Source of the DNA: Halorussus limi
GTDB taxonomy: Archaea; Halobacteriota; Halobacteria; Halobacteriales; Haladaptataceae
Direction of reading: 5' to 3'
Length of the DNA stretch: 64,000 bases
Assembly: GCF_023238205.1 (NCBI RefSeq)
Contig: NZ_CP096659.1
Coordinates: forward strand, 3,241,626 to 3,305,625
Shown: positions 52,746 to 63,069 of the stretch, one piece after another
Position numbering within the stretch: position 1 is the first letter of the stretch
Layout of the letters: every line of letters begins with the position of its first letter
Notes under the pieces: model-generated
What the model saw: only the letters and a program-made list of their open reading frames with translations
What the model was told of the DNA's origin: nothing
The model's database searches: none
Made by a program: the position numbers and the translations under genes

Positions 52746-53195
52746 TCACTCGTCGTACTCGCGCTTGAACCCGCGGAACTCGGTCCGGTGGGCCTCCTCG
52801 TCGGCGAGGATGGTGACTGCGATGTCTTCGGTCACGGGGTCCTCGTCGCCGGCGGCCGAGATGAGCGAGCGGTACGTCTCGATGGCGTCCTCCTCGGCGT
52901 CGAGGACGCCGTTGATGACCGACAGCACGTCGGTGCTGTTCTCGGGCGGTTGGAGACTCTCCTGGCGCGCCTCGAAGTCGTAGGAGGCGGGCGGACGCTC
53001 GTCGAGTTGCTTGAGTCGCTGGCCGAGCATCTCGGCGTGGTTGAGTTCCTCCTGAATGTCGGTTTCGAGGCTCTCTTTGACCTCCTCCGCGCTCACGCCG
53101 TCGAGGATGATCGAGTTCGTCAGGTAGTTCATCACGGTCTCGATTTCGTCGCTGTACGCCTTCTTAAGCAGGTCCGTGACCTCTTGGTTCGTCAT
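52746..53195 (-). CDS. Ferritin-like domain protein (rubrerythrin/bacterioferritin type)
   Basis: A 149-residue four-helix di-iron-type protein. Iron ligands are the Glu/His pairs in DEIETVMNYL (helix 1), EELNHAEML (helix 2, ExxH), EEDAIETYRSL (helix 3) and DEEAHRTEF (helix 4, ExxH). Such proteins oxidise or store iron or reduce peroxide. It stands alone, with AT-rich DNA upstream. Substrate unknown. Confidence 0.88.
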   Translation of the reverse strand: MTNQEVTDLLKKAYSDEIETVMNYLTNSIILDGVSAEEVKESLETDIQEELNHAEMLGQRLKQLDERPPASYDFEARQESLQPPENSTDVLSVINGVLDAEEDAIETYRSLISAAGDEDPVTEDIAVTILADEEAHRTEFRGFKREYDE

Positions 53196-53470
53196 ACGCC
53201 CGAGGATACGTTCGCCAGCCTTCTTACTGTTCCGGCGGTGACAGTCTGCGCGCGGTCATCGCACGACCGGGGCGTCCGCGAGCGACAGGCACCGTCGTTT
53301 CGGCGCGCCCGAGAATATTCTGGACTCGAATTTTGAAAATCAACCATTTTGATAGCGATTACAATTCTGGTTAGCGAGCGTGATATAAGGAGGGTTAAGG
53401 AATCCCCGATAGTTACAGGACGTTTCCCTCGGGCGATTTCGGTCTCGGCCGTCCGCGAGCGAATATGTAA

Positions 53471-53485
53471 GTCGAGATACTCGAC
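53471..53485. promoter_or_regulatory. Perfect palindrome upstream of leuA
   Basis: GTCGAG-ATA-CTCGAC is a perfect 6-bp inverted repeat with a 3-base centre, 17 bases upstream of the leuA TATA box. This is where an activator or Lrp-type regulator would bind in an archaeal promoter. Confidence 0.5.
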
Positions 53486-53501
53486 CTGTTACAGCGGTAG
53501 G

Positions 53502-53509
53502 CTTAAATA
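53502..53509 (+). promoter_or_regulatory. TATA box for leuA transcript
   Basis: CTTAAATA lies about 27 bases before the ATG at 53536, the spacing of a leaderless haloarchaeal promoter. Together with the palindrome it defines the leuA promoter. Confidence 0.5.
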
Positions 53510-53535
53510 CGGGAAGCGCTCCATGACGGAGTACA

Positions 53536-53599
53536 ATGTCTGACAACGACATGCACTCGTCCGATACCAGTCGGGCGGGTCGAGTTCTTCGACGGTACG

Positions 53600-53610
<11 letters not shown>
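53536..53610 (+). CDS. 24-residue ORF at the leuA 5' end (uORF or shifted leuA start)
   Basis: ATG 53536 opens MSDNDMHSSDTSRAGRVLRR and ends in TAA at 53608-53610, overlapping the leuA frame. It sits at leaderless distance from the TATA box. In the leuA frame the DNA just upstream reads GRVEFFDGTL, a natural LeuA N-terminus, so translation starting at 53536 would need a +1 shift near 53572-53580 (GGGCGGG). It may be a regulatory uORF, a true frameshift or a sequencing error. Confidence 0.5.
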
Positions 53611-54763
<1,153 letters not shown>

Positions 54764-54916
54764 TGGCGTCCCCCGGGTTCGCCTCGCACTGCCAGCCGCG
54801 CGCGGCGGGTCCGACGGGGCCCCCAAGCGGGCGTGTGACACTCCCGCGACCTTCGCGCAATGGTTGCGCCACGGGAAAGGGTTATGAACGTCGGGGTCGG
54901 TACGTTCCCAGTAACG

Positions 54917-55045
54917 ATGCGACAGTCACCGACTGCCACCGGCACGAGACGCCTCGCGTCTCGGCGCACGCTCGCGGCGGACGCAGCGGGCGCACCGGCC
55001 GCCAGCAGTGCGACTGTCGAGCGCGCGATTATTGTAGGGGCCTGA
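54917..55045 (+). CDS. 42-residue leader peptide upstream of ilvB
   Basis: ATG 54917 to TGA 55043-55045. It encodes MRQSPTATGTRRLASRRTLA and ends TVERAIIVGA. The final codons include Ile-Ile-Val, the end products of the downstream pathway, and the stop codon lies in the loop of a perfect hairpin. This is the arrangement expected of a leader peptide controlling the ilv operon by attenuation. A start 19 codons upstream (ATG 54860) is also in frame. Whether archaea use such a mechanism here is inference. Confidence 0.5.
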   Translation: MRQSPTATGTRRLASRRTLAADAAGAPAASSATVERAIIVGA

Positions 55046-55053
55046 GCCCCTAC
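55034..55053 (+). promoter_or_regulatory. Hairpin overlapping the ilv leader stop codon
   Basis: GTAGGGGC-CTGA-GCCCCTAC: a perfect 8-bp stem with a four-base loop, and the leader ORF stop TGA (55043-55045) lies in the loop. No T-run follows, so a plain terminator is less likely than a ribosome-responsive structure. Confidence 0.65.
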
Positions 55054-55204
55054 AACACCACTTCTCTGACCCGACGTTCCGCATCGTTTTCGAACCGACC
55101 AGTACGCGCTCGACCATCAGTGACACGGAATCGCACGACACCGAGAAACCCAGCGGCACCGCCAGCTAACGACGCCAGACGAACCTCTCCGGGGGTCGGT
55201 TGGC

Positions 55205-56950
55205 GTGAGTGAACACGCACCGCCGAAGTCCGACGCGGCCGACGACGCCGAGACCGACACCGGCGTCGAAACCGGCGCGGAGGCGGTCGTCGCCGCCCTC
55301 GAAAGCGCCGGCGCCGAGACGCTGTTCGGCGTGCAGGGCGGCGCGATAATGCCCGTCTACGACGCGCTGTACGACTCGGACCTCCAGCACGTCACGATGG
55401 CCCACGAGCAGGGCGCTGCCCACGCCGCCGACGCCTACGGCGTGGTGTCGGGCGAACCCGGCGTCTGTCTCGCCACGTCCGGCCCCGGTGCGACCAACCT
55501 CGTCACCGGCATCGCCGACGCCGACATGGACTCGGACGCGATGGTCGCGCTGACCGGGCAGGTCCCCTCGCACATGGTCGGCTCCGACGCGTTCCAGGAG
55601 ACCGACACGACCGGCGTCACCGCGCCGATTACGAAGCACAACTACTTCGCGGGCGACGCCGACACGGTCGGCGACACGGTCGGCGAGGCGTTCGCGCTGT
55701 CGGCCGAGGGCCGACCCGGCCCGACGCTCGTGGACCTGCCGAAGGACACGACCCTCGCCGAGACCGACGCCGAACCCGGTCCGGCCGAGACACCCGAGAC
55801 CTACTCGGTCGAGGAGGACCCCGACGACGAACAGGTCGAGGCCGCGGCCCGCGCCATCGAACGCGCGGAGAAACCGCTGCTCCTGTTCGGCGGCGGCGTC
55901 GTCAAGAGCGACGCCTGCAAGGAGGCCCGCGGGTTCGCGATGGAACACGGCATCCCGGTGGCGACGACGATGCCCGCTATCGGTTCGATGCCCGAGGACC
56001 ACGAACTCTGCCTGTCGTGGGCCGGGATGCACGGCACCGGCTACGCGAACATGGCCATCACGCACACCGACTGCCTGATAGCCGTCGGCACCCGGTTCGA
56101 CGACCGACTCACGGGCGGCGTCGAGACGTTCGCGCCCGAGGCCGAGGTCGTTCACGTCGACATCGACCCCGCGGAAATCTCGAAGAACGTCCACGCCGAC
56201 TACCCCGTCGTCGGCGACGCGGCGACGGCCATCGAACGCCTCGACGCCGAGATGGACCGCTCGCCCCAGACGCGTGAGTGGCGCAGTCAGTGCCGAGCGT
56301 GGAAAGACGAGTACCCGCTGGCCTACGCGACGCCCGACGACGAACCGCTCAAGCCACAGTTCGTGGTGGAAGCGTTCGACGAGGCGACCGACGACGACGC
56401 CGTCGTGACGACCGGCGTCGGCCAGCACCAGATGTGGGCCGCCCAGTTCTGGACCTACCGGAGTCCCCGGACGTGGGTCTCCTCGCACGGTCTGGGCACG
56501 ATGGGTTACGGCGTTCCGGCCGCCATCGGCGCGCGAATCGCGGCCGACGACGACCAGCAGGTCGTCTGCTTCGACGGCGACGGGTCGTTCCTGATGACGA
56601 TGCAGGAGATTTCGGTCGCGGTCCGGGAGGACTTGGACATCACCGTCGCGGTCCTCAACAACCGCTACATCGGGATGGTCCGCCAGTGGCAGGACGCCTT
56701 CTTCGACGGCCGACAGATGGCCGCCGACTACGACTGGTGTCCGGAGTTCGACAAACTGGCCGAGGCGTTCGGCGCCAAGGGCCTGCGCGTCGACGACTAC
56801 GACGAAGTCGCCGACGCCGTCGAGGAGGCGCTGGAGTACGACGGTCCGGCGGTCGTCGACTTCCACATCGACCCCGCGGAGAACGTCTATCCGATGGTTC
56901 CCAGCGGCGGAGCAAACGGGAAGTTCGCCCTCTCGGAGGACCAACTATGA
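55205..56950 (+). CDS. ilvB: Acetolactate synthase large subunit
   Basis: A 581-residue ThDP enzyme from GTG 55205 that makes acetolactate and acetohydroxybutyrate. Catalytic Glu is in MAHEQGAAHAADAYG, CoA/FAD-type region GPGATNLVTGIADA, and the ThDP motif GDGSFLMTMQEISVAVREDL with NNRYIGMV is at about 458-495. Its final codons overlap ilvN (ATGA). The gene lies 150 bp after the leader hairpin. Confidence 0.95.
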   Translation: MSEHAPPKSDAADDAETDTGVETGAEAVVAALESAGAETLFGVQGGAIMPVYDALYDSDLQHVTMAHEQGAAHAADAYGVVSGEPGVCLATSGPGATNLVTGIADADMDSDAMVALTGQVPSHMVGSDAFQETDTTGVTAPITKHNYFAGDADTVGDTVGEAFALSAEGRPGPTLVDLPKDTTLAETDAEPGPAETPETYSVEEDPDDEQVEAAARAIERAEKPLLLFGGGVVKSDACKEARGFAMEHGIPVATTMPAIGSMPEDHELCLSWAGMHGTGYANMAITHTDCLIAVGTRFDDRLTGGVETFAPEAEVVHVDIDPAEISKNVHADYPVVGDAATAIERLDAEMDRSPQTREWRSQCRAWKDEYPLAYATPDDEPLKPQFVVEAFDEATDDDAVVTTGVGQHQMWAAQFWTYRSPRTWVSSHGLGTMGYGVPAAIGARIAADDDQQVVCFDGDGSFLMTMQEISVAVREDLDITVAVLNNRYIGMVRQWQDAFFDGRQMAADYDWCPEFDKLAEAFGAKGLRVDDYDEVADAVEEALEYDGPAVVDFHIDPAENVYPMVPSGGANGKFALSEDQL

Positions 56951-57663
56951 GCAGCGACGACGCGTCCGACGAGGGGAGCGAACCGCACCCCGAGATTCCC
57001 CGGAACGGGATGCCGGGGCCCTCGCCGGACGAGCGACCGCATCCGGAGGGGCGGCGCAACGCCAAGGGCATCCGCATCGACCCCGAGGCCGAGGCCGAAC
57101 CCGAGCACCGGACCGCGGTCGTCTCGGCGCTGGTCGAACACGAACCCGGCGTCCTCTCGCGGGTGTCGGGGCTGTTCTCCCGGCGGCAGTTCAACATCGA
57201 GAGCCTGACGGTCGGTCCGACCACCGTCGAGGGCCACGCCCGAATCACGCTGGTGGTCGAGGAGACCGACCCCGGCATCGACCAAGTGAAGAAGCAACTC
57301 GCGAAGCTGAAGCCCGTGATTCAGGTGGGCGAACTGGACGACGACGCGGTTCGGGCCGAACTCGTCGTCCTGAAAGTCCGGGGCGAGGAACCCGACAAGG
57401 TCCAAGCCATCACCGAGATGTACGAGGGCCGGACCCTCGACGCCGGGCCGCGGACCATCACGGTCCAGATTACGGGCGACCAGCAGAAGATAGACGACGC
57501 CATCGACGCGTTCCGGCAGTTCGGCATCATCGAAATCGCCCGAACCGGCCAGACCGCGCTGGCGCGAGGCGACACCCCGACCACGCCCGGCGAGGAACCG
57601 GGCCACGCGAAAGACACCGACGAGCAATCAGACGAAGTCAAAACGGGAACATACGATGACTGA
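56947..57663 (+). CDS. ilvN: Acetolactate synthase small (regulatory) subunit
   Basis: A 238-residue partner of IlvB for valine feedback. After a disordered charged N-terminus (1-55) comes an ACT domain ([20 protein letters not shown], about 59-78) and a C-terminal IlvN domain. The ACT site binds valine or isoleucine. ATG overlaps the ilvB stop, and the 3' end overlaps ilvC by eight bases, giving tight operon coupling. The long acidic tail after residue 205 is unusual. Confidence 0.93.
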   Translation: MSSDDASDEGSEPHPEIPRNGMPGPSPDERPHPEGRRNAKGIRIDPEAEAEPEHRTAVVSALVEHEPGVLSRVSGLFSRRQFNIESLTVGPTTVEGHARITLVVEETDPGIDQVKKQLAKLKPVIQVGELDDDAVRAELVVLKVRGEEPDKVQAITEMYEGRTLDAGPRTITVQITGDQQKIDDAIDAFRQFGIIEIARTGQTALARGDTPTTPGEEPGHAKDTDEQSDEVKTGTYDD

Positions 57664-58717
57664 CGAATTCGACACCGAGATTTACTACGACGACGACGCG
57701 GACAGTTCGCACATCGAAGACGAGACCGTAGCCGTCCTCGGCTACGGGAGTCAGGGCCACGCTCACGCCCAGAACCTCGCGGACAGCGGGGTGGACGTAG
57801 TCGTGGGCCTGCGCGAGGACTCCTCGTCGCGGGAGGCCGCCGAGGCCGACGGCCTGCGCGTGGCGACTCCGGTCGAGGCCGCGAGCGAGGCGAGCGTCGT
57901 CTCGGTCCTCGTGCCCGACACGGTCCAACCCGCGGTGTACGCCGACATCGAGGACGAACTGGAGGCCGGCGACACCCTCCAGTTCGCCCACGGGTTCAAC
58001 GTCCACTACGGACAGATCGAACCGTCCGCGGACGTGGACGTGACGATGATAGCGCCGAAGTCGCCGGGCCACCTCGTCCGGCGGAACTACGAGAGCGGCG
58101 AGGGGACGCCCGGCCTGCTCGCGGTGTATCAGGACGCCACGGGCGACGCCAAACAGCAGGCGCTGGCGTACGCGGAGGCCATCGGCTGTACGCGCGCGGG
58201 CGTAGTCGAAACCACGTTCCGGGAAGAGACCGAGACCGACCTGTTCGGCGAGCAGGCGGTCCTCTGTGGCGGCGTGACCGAACTCATCAAGGCGGGCTAC
58301 GAGACCCTCGTGGACGCGGGCTACAGCCCCGAGATGGCCTACTTCGAGTGCCTGAACGAGATGAAGCTCATCGTGGACCTCATGTACGAGGGCGGGATGG
58401 GCGCGATGTGGGACTCGGTCTCTGACACCGCCGAGTACGGCGGCCTGACCCGCGGTGAGGCGGTCGTCGACGAGACCGCTCGCGAGAACATGGAGGCGGT
58501 TCTGGAGCAGGTACAGAACGGCGAGTTCGCCCGCGAGTGGATAGCCGAGAATCAGGCGGGCCGGCCGTCCTACCGCCAGCGCCGCATCGCCGAGAAGAAC
58601 CACGACATCGAGGACGTCGGCGAACGCCTCCGCGACCTGTTCGCGTGGGCGGAAGAGACCGATGACGAATCGACCGAGAACGACAGCGAATCCGAGAAAG
58701 TTACCGCGGACGACTGA
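57656..58717 (+). CDS. ilvC: Ketol-acid reductoisomerase
   Basis: A 353-residue NAD(P)H enzyme that converts acetolactate to dihydroxyisovalerate. The Rossmann motif is [18 protein letters not shown] (about 30-47), and metal-binding Asp/Glu occur in [14 protein letters not shown] and in [14 protein letters not shown]. Length is that of class I KARI. The unusual Glu/Asp/Ser-rich last 25 residues are disordered. It is followed directly by a small gene that is part of the operon. Confidence 0.95.
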   Translation: MTDEFDTEIYYDDDADSSHIEDETVAVLGYGSQGHAHAQNLADSGVDVVVGLREDSSSREAAEADGLRVATPVEAASEASVVSVLVPDTVQPAVYADIEDELEAGDTLQFAHGFNVHYGQIEPSADVDVTMIAPKSPGHLVRRNYESGEGTPGLLAVYQDATGDAKQQALAYAEAIGCTRAGVVETTFREETETDLFGEQAVLCGGVTELIKAGYETLVDAGYSPEMAYFECLNEMKLIVDLMYEGGMGAMWDSVSDTAEYGGLTRGEAVVDETARENMEAVLEQVQNGEFAREWIAENQAGRPSYRQRRIAEKNHDIEDVGERLRDLFAWAEETDDESTENDSESEKVTADD

Positions 58718-58719
58718 CC

Positions 58720-59100
58720 ATGACCCGACCCGACCGACACACCCAGACCCGAGACGACTCGACGACCGACCAGACCGCCGACGACACCCCGATGCGCGAC
58801 GTGAGTCACACTCATCCCCACGCCGCGCGCGGCACCGTCAACCGACCGTTCCAGCGCGGACCGGTCGTCGCGGCGGACGGCGGCGAGAGAGACGCCGTCT
58901 CTCGAACGTCGGAGGACGAGCGGAGCGAGTCCTCCGAAAGTGAACGAGAAGCGCGCGACGCCGACGCTCGCGAGGAGGACGACGAGGAATCGCGCGCCGA
59001 CCGGATGAAAGACGTGGCGCACACGCCGCCCTACGGCGAGGGCGCGGACCGCGTCTTCGAGCGCGGCGGCGAGCGCGAACCCGTCGAATCCGAAGAGTAA
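58720..59100 (+). CDS. 126-residue protein between ilvC and leuC, internal repeat
   Basis: Starts two bases after ilvC. A low-complexity acidic protein that carries two related segments: RDVSHTHPHAARGTVNRPFQ near the N-terminus (26-45) and KDVAHTPPYGEGADRVFERG near the C-terminus (95-114). The conserved Asp-Val-x-His-Thr-x-P pattern suggests a short binding motif. From memory a small protein at this place is typical of haloarchaeal ilv-leu operons. No enzymatic feature; perhaps a chaperone or regulator of LeuC/IlvC. Confidence 0.65.
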   Translation: MTRPDRHTQTRDDSTTDQTADDTPMRDVSHTHPHAARGTVNRPFQRGPVVAADGGERDAVSRTSEDERSESSESEREARDADAREEDDEESRADRMKDVAHTPPYGEGADRVFERGGEREPVESEE

Positions 59101-59218
59101 GCCAGCGATGAACGTACGTACGGATTTTTCCGACGCTGAAACGCGTAGCGGACGGTCCGTCGTGCCGTCGTCCGTACCGTCTTCGACCATCTACAGCGGC
59201 CCTAAAGAAAGATAGACA

Positions 59219-59317
59219 ATGCCAAAAGAAACACGAAGAAGCCCGATAACTACCAGCGGCGTACCGTATCCGACCACTGCGACCGACGCGACCAGTGCCG
59301 GAGGGCGGTTCGCGTGA
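59219..59317 (+). CDS. 32-residue short ORF overlapping the leuC start
   Basis: ATG 59219 opens MPKETRRSPITTSGVPYPTT and the stop TGA (59315-59317) overlaps the leuC GTG (GTGA). This geometry would couple leuC translation to the short ORF. No pathway amino acids are enriched, and a promoter is not obvious. It may be a coupling uORF or a chance ORF. Confidence 0.35.
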   Translation: MPKETRRSPITTSGVPYPTTATDATSAGGRFA

Positions 59318-60765
59318 GCGAGCGTACCCTGTACGACAAGGTCTGGGACCGCCACAAGGTGACCGAACTCCCGACCGGACAGGACCAGTTGTTCGTGGGT
59401 CTCCACCTCGTCCACGAGGTGACGAGTCCGCAGGCCTTCGGGATGCTCCGCGAGCGAGACTTGGAAGTCGCCTACCCCGAGCGCACTCACGCCACCGTGG
59501 ACCATATCGTCCCGACCGCGGACCGCGACCGGCCCTACGAGGGCGCGGCCGAGGAGATGATGGCCGAACTGGAGGAGAACGTCCGCGAGGCGGGCATCGA
59601 CTTCTCCAGCCCCGACACCGGGAATCAGGGCATCGTCCACGTCATCGGCCCGGAGCAGGGACTCACCCAACCCGGCATGACGGTGGTCTGTGGCGACAGC
59701 CACACCTCGACCCACGGCGCGTTCGGCGCGCTGGCGTTCGGCATCGGCACGTCCCAGATTCGGGACGTGCTGGCGACCGGCACCGTGGCGATGGAGAAGA
59801 AGGACGTGCGCCGGGTTCGCGTCACGGGCGAACTCGGCGAGTGCGTCGAGGCCAAGGACGTGATTCTCCAGATAATCCGGCGACTCGGCACCGACGGTGG
59901 CGTCGGCTACGTCTACGAGTACGCGGGCGAGGCCATCGAGAGCCTCGACGTCGAGGGCCGGATGAGCATCTGCAACATGTCCATCGAGGGCGGCGCTCGC
60001 GCCGGGTACGTCAACCCCGACGAGACCACCTTCGAGTGGCTGAAGCAGACCGACGCGTTCCGGGACGACCCCGAGAAGTTCGAGCGACTGAAGCCCTACT
60101 GGGAGTCCATCGCCTCGGACGACGACGCCGAGTACGACGACGAGGTGGTCATCGACGGCGACGCGCTCGAACCCATGGTCACGTGGGGCACCACGCCCGG
60201 ACAGGGCGTCGGCGTCACCGAACCGATTCCGGACCCCGAGGACCTGCCCGCGGACAAGCGGGACACCGCCCGGCGCGCGCAGGAACACATGGGCGTCGAA
60301 CCCGGCGACACGATGGAGGGCTACCCCATCGACGTTGCCTTCCTCGGTTCCTGCACGAACGCCCGCCTGCCGGACCTCCGGCGGGCGGCCCGCCTCGTCG
60401 CGGGCCGAGAGGTCCACGACGACGTGCGCGCGATGGTGGTCCCCGGAAGCCAGCGAGTCGCGGCCGCCGCCGAGGCGGAAGGACTGGACGAAATCTTCGA
60501 GGACGCGGGCTTCGACTGGCGCGAGGCCGGATGCTCGATGTGCCTCGGGATGAACGACGACCAACTGGAGGGCGACGAGGCGAGCGCCTCGTCCTCGAAC
60601 CGGAACTTCGTCGGGCGACAGGGGAGCAAGGACGGCAAGACCGTGCTGATGAACCCCCGGATGGTCGCGGCCGCCGCGATTCGCGGCGAAGTGACCGACG
60701 CCCGTGAGTTGGACGAGACCGACCTCCCGAACGCCGACGCGACCGACTCGGAGGTGGAGGCATGA
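59314..60765 (+). CDS. leuC: 3-isopropylmalate dehydratase large subunit
   Basis: A 483-residue aconitase-family enzyme from GTG 59314. The 4Fe-4S ligands are in LGSCTNARLPDLRRA and CSMCLGMNDDQLEG, and the active-site regions GDSHTSTHGAFGALAFGIGT and VDHIVPTADRDRP are intact. It interconverts 2- and 3-isopropylmalate together with LeuD. Stop overlaps the leuD start by four bases. Confidence 0.95.
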   Translation: MSERTLYDKVWDRHKVTELPTGQDQLFVGLHLVHEVTSPQAFGMLRERDLEVAYPERTHATVDHIVPTADRDRPYEGAAEEMMAELEENVREAGIDFSSPDTGNQGIVHVIGPEQGLTQPGMTVVCGDSHTSTHGAFGALAFGIGTSQIRDVLATGTVAMEKKDVRRVRVTGELGECVEAKDVILQIIRRLGTDGGVGYVYEYAGEAIESLDVEGRMSICNMSIEGGARAGYVNPDETTFEWLKQTDAFRDDPEKFERLKPYWESIASDDDAEYDDEVVIDGDALEPMVTWGTTPGQGVGVTEPIPDPEDLPADKRDTARRAQEHMGVEPGDTMEGYPIDVAFLGSCTNARLPDLRRAARLVAGREVHDDVRAMVVPGSQRVAAAAEAEGLDEIFEDAGFDWREAGCSMCLGMNDDQLEGDEASASSSNRNFVGRQGSKDGKTVLMNPRMVAAAAIRGEVTDARELDETDLPNADATDSEVEA

Positions 60766-61409
60766 CGACCGACGAGACCGAAATCGAGACGGTCGAACGC
60801 GTCTCCGGCACGGGAATCCCGGTCCGGGGCAACGACGTCGACACCGACCAGATAATCCCGGCGCGGTTCATGAAGGTCGTGACCTTCGACGGACTCGGCC
60901 AGTTCGCGTTCCACGACCAGCGGTTCACCGACGAGGACGAACCGAAAGACCACCCGTTCAACGAGGAGCAGTTCCGCGACGCCTCGGTCATGGTCGTCAA
61001 TTCGAACTTCGGGTGCGGGTCCTCGCGCGAACACGCCCCGCAGGCGCTCGTGCGCTGGGGCATCGACGCCATCGTCGGCGAGAGTTTCGCCGAAATCTTC
61101 GCGGGGAACTGCCTCGCACTCGGCGTCCCGACGGTCACGGCGAGTCAGGAGGACATCGAGACGCTGCAGAACTACGTCGAGGAGAACCCCGACGCCGAAA
61201 TCGAGGTGGACGTGGCGGCCGAGACGGTCCGGTACGACGGGAGCGAAATCGACGCCACCGTGGACGACGCCCAGCGCAAGGCGCTGGTCGAAGGCGTCTG
61301 GGACACCACGGCGCTGCTGAAGTCGAACGCCGAGGCGGTCGCTCGGACCGCCAGCGACCTGCCCTACGTGGAGACGGGGACCGCCGGCGACGGCGAGGAG
61401 GCCGAGTGA
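60762..61409 (+). CDS. leuD: 3-isopropylmalate dehydratase small subunit
   Basis: A 215-residue partner of LeuC with the swivelling domain: [17 protein letters not shown] (about 24-40) and the catalytic segment [17 protein letters not shown] (about 80-96). Overlaps leuC by four bases and is one base from leuB, so the three enzymes are co-made. The C-terminal tail (about 195-215) is acidic and longer than in many LeuD proteins. Confidence 0.93.
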   Translation: MTTDETEIETVERVSGTGIPVRGNDVDTDQIIPARFMKVVTFDGLGQFAFHDQRFTDEDEPKDHPFNEEQFRDASVMVVNSNFGCGSSREHAPQALVRWGIDAIVGESFAEIFAGNCLALGVPTVTASQEDIETLQNYVEENPDAEIEVDVAAETVRYDGSEIDATVDDAQRKALVEGVWDTTALLKSNAEAVARTASDLPYVETGTAGDGEEAE

Positions 61410-61410
61410 G

Positions 61411-62397
61411 ATGGCCGACGACCCCGAGCGAATCGCGGTGATTCCCGGCGACGGAATCGGTCGAGAAGTCGTTCCGGCCGCCCGCGAGGTGCTGGAAGCC
61501 GTCGGTCCGGACTTCGAGTTCACCGAGGCCGACGCGGGCGACGCGGTGAAGGAGGAAACCGGCGAGGCGCTCCCCGAGGAGACCCGCGAACTCGCCGCGA
61601 ACGCCGACGCCACCCTGTTCGGCGCGGCGGGCGACACCGCGGCCGACGTGATTCTCCCGCTCCGGAGCGCGGTCGAATCGTTCGCCAACGTCCGGCCGGT
61701 CCGGGCCTACCCCGGCGTCGACGCGCCCAACCCCGAGACCGACCTCGTCTTCGTGCGAGAGAACACGGAGGGCGTCTACGCGGGCCACGAGTCCGAGATT
61801 GCGCCGGGCGTAACCACGCTGACACGGGTCGTTACCGAGGCCGCGTCCGAGGAAATCGCGCGTTACGGCTTCGAGTACGCCGCGGAACGCGACGCGAGGG
61901 TGACGATAGCTCACAAGGCGAACGTGATGCGGACCACCGACGGCCTGTTTCTGGAGACCGCGCGGTCGGTCGCCGAGGAGTTCGACGTGGCGTACGACGA
62001 CGCGCTGATGGACGCGCTGGCGATGCACCTCGTCCAGCGCCCCGAGGACTACGACGTGGTGGTCTGCCCGAACCTCGCCGGCGACGTGCTGTCGGACCTC
62101 GCGGCGGGTCTCGTCGGCGGACTGGGTCTCCTGCCCAGCGCGAACGTCGGCGACGAGCGCGCGCTGTTCGAACCGGTTCACGGTACCGCGCCGGACATCG
62201 CGGGCGAGGGCGTCGCCAACCCGAGCGCGGCGATGCTGTCGACCGCGATGCTGTTGGAGTACTTGGGCTACGACGACGCCGGCCAGCGCGTGCGCTCTGC
62301 GGTCACTGAGACGCTCGCGTCGGGTCCCCGAACGCCGGACCTCGGCGGCGACGCGACGACGAGAGACTCGACTGACGCGGTGCTGTCGAGGCTCTGA
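61411..62397 (+). CDS. leuB: 3-isopropylmalate dehydrogenase
   Basis: A 328-residue decarboxylating dehydrogenase that turns 3-isopropylmalate into 2-oxoisocaproate. It begins with [20 protein letters not shown] and holds [23 protein letters not shown] and [19 protein letters not shown] (metal-binding Asp). This is the last enzyme in the cluster; it ends 59 bp before a convergent gene. An isocitrate-like branch cannot be excluded, but the operon decides for LeuB. Confidence 0.93.
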   Translation: MADDPERIAVIPGDGIGREVVPAAREVLEAVGPDFEFTEADAGDAVKEETGEALPEETRELAANADATLFGAAGDTAADVILPLRSAVESFANVRPVRAYPGVDAPNPETDLVFVRENTEGVYAGHESEIAPGVTTLTRVVTEAASEEIARYGFEYAAERDARVTIAHKANVMRTTDGLFLETARSVAEEFDVAYDDALMDALAMHLVQRPEDYDVVVCPNLAGDVLSDLAAGLVGGLGLLPSANVGDERALFEPVHGTAPDIAGEGVANPSAAMLSTAMLLEYLGYDDAGQRVRSAVTETLASGPRTPDLGGDATTRDSTDAVLSRL

Positions 62398-62456
62398 GAA
62401 CGTACCGTCGAGACGCTACTTCGGAGAACTCTGATTCAGGGTCCGTTCCCGAACGA

Positions 62457-62690
62457 TTATCGAAGCGGGTCGCGGCCGCCGATGAGGTTGGTCGTGTCCA
62501 CCTCGTCTGCGCGCGCTCCTCCTTTCTTGACCTCCGTCGCGGTCATGCACTCCAGACAGCCGAATACCTCGTTGTGGTTGTTCCCGAAGACGCGTGCGAA
62601 GTCCCGGGTGACGAAAGAGCCACAGCTCTGGCAGCGGTTCTCGGCCATCGTGTCGTCGCCGTTGGTGAGTCTGTTGTCGGTCGTGGTCAT
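62457..62690 (-). CDS. Small zinc-finger protein (DUF7563-like)
   Basis: A 77-residue protein starting at ATG 62690; an inner ATG at 62648 is an alternative. CQSCGSFVTRDFARVFGNNH and CLECMTATE contain the CxxC...CxxC pair of a zinc ribbon. Such haloarchaeal proteins (DUF7563 as I recall) are of unknown role, perhaps transcription-related. The promoter lies in the AT-rich interval upstream (ATAGATACACACAATCC). Confidence 0.7.
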   Translation of the reverse strand: MTTTDNRLTNGDDTMAENRCQSCGSFVTRDFARVFGNNHNEVFGCLECMTATEVKKGGARADEVDTTNLIGGRDPLR

Positions 62691-62913
62691 GAGTGCGCGA
62701 TAGATACACACAATCCTATCCACTTTGTTATCCAGTACCTACACCCCCGTAATCAACCATTAGCGGCCTCAGTAAGCGGTTGTTACGCGGGGTATTGGAA
62801 CCCCGTTAATTCCGAAATCGTACCGCTAATTTAAGTCACCGGCGCGCCAAAGCCGCGCGGCCGGTCGTCGGTGCCCCGTCGCTTAAGAGGATTGACCGCT
62901 TACTCGGGAGGTG

Positions 62914-63069
62914 ATGCCCAAGATAGAACTCGACGAGGAGACCATCGAGCGCTTGGACAGTCTCCGGGTGGAGGACGAGTCCTACGACGAAATCGTCGAG
63001 GAACTCATCAACATCTACGAGGCCGAGGAGCGCACGCTGTTCCACGGCGGCGACTACAGCGGCGACTAG
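62914..63069 (+). CDS. 51-residue small protein, RHH/antitoxin-like (DUF7557-like)
   Basis: ATG 62914 preceded by GGGAGG. The product MPKIELDEETIERLDSLRVE has the strand-helix-helix look of a ribbon-helix-helix antitoxin (ELDEETIERLDSLRVEDESY). A toxin is not adjacent: the convergent neighbour is a phospholipid enzyme. Its last four bases overlap that gene. It may be a stand-alone regulator. Confidence 0.65.
   Translation: MPKIELDEETIERLDSLRVEDESYDEIVEELINIYEAEERTLFHGGDYSGD

Larger units (their letters stand above)
53196..53535. other. 340-bp intergenic region upstream of leuA
   Basis: This stretch separates the ferritin-like gene from leuA. It is more AT-rich than average around 53320-53410 and contains no convincing gene. 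It holds a palindrome at 53471-53485 and a TATA box at 53502-53509, both described separately; the rest shows nothing. Confidence 0.6.
54764..55204. other. Intergenic region leuA-ilvB with leader ORF and hairpin
   Basis: About 440 bases without a large gene. They contain a possible promoter (GGGTTATGAACG near 54878-54890), a 42-residue leader ORF and a GC-rich hairpin, described separately. The rest up to the ilvB start has open frames but no recognised protein. Confidence 0.6.
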
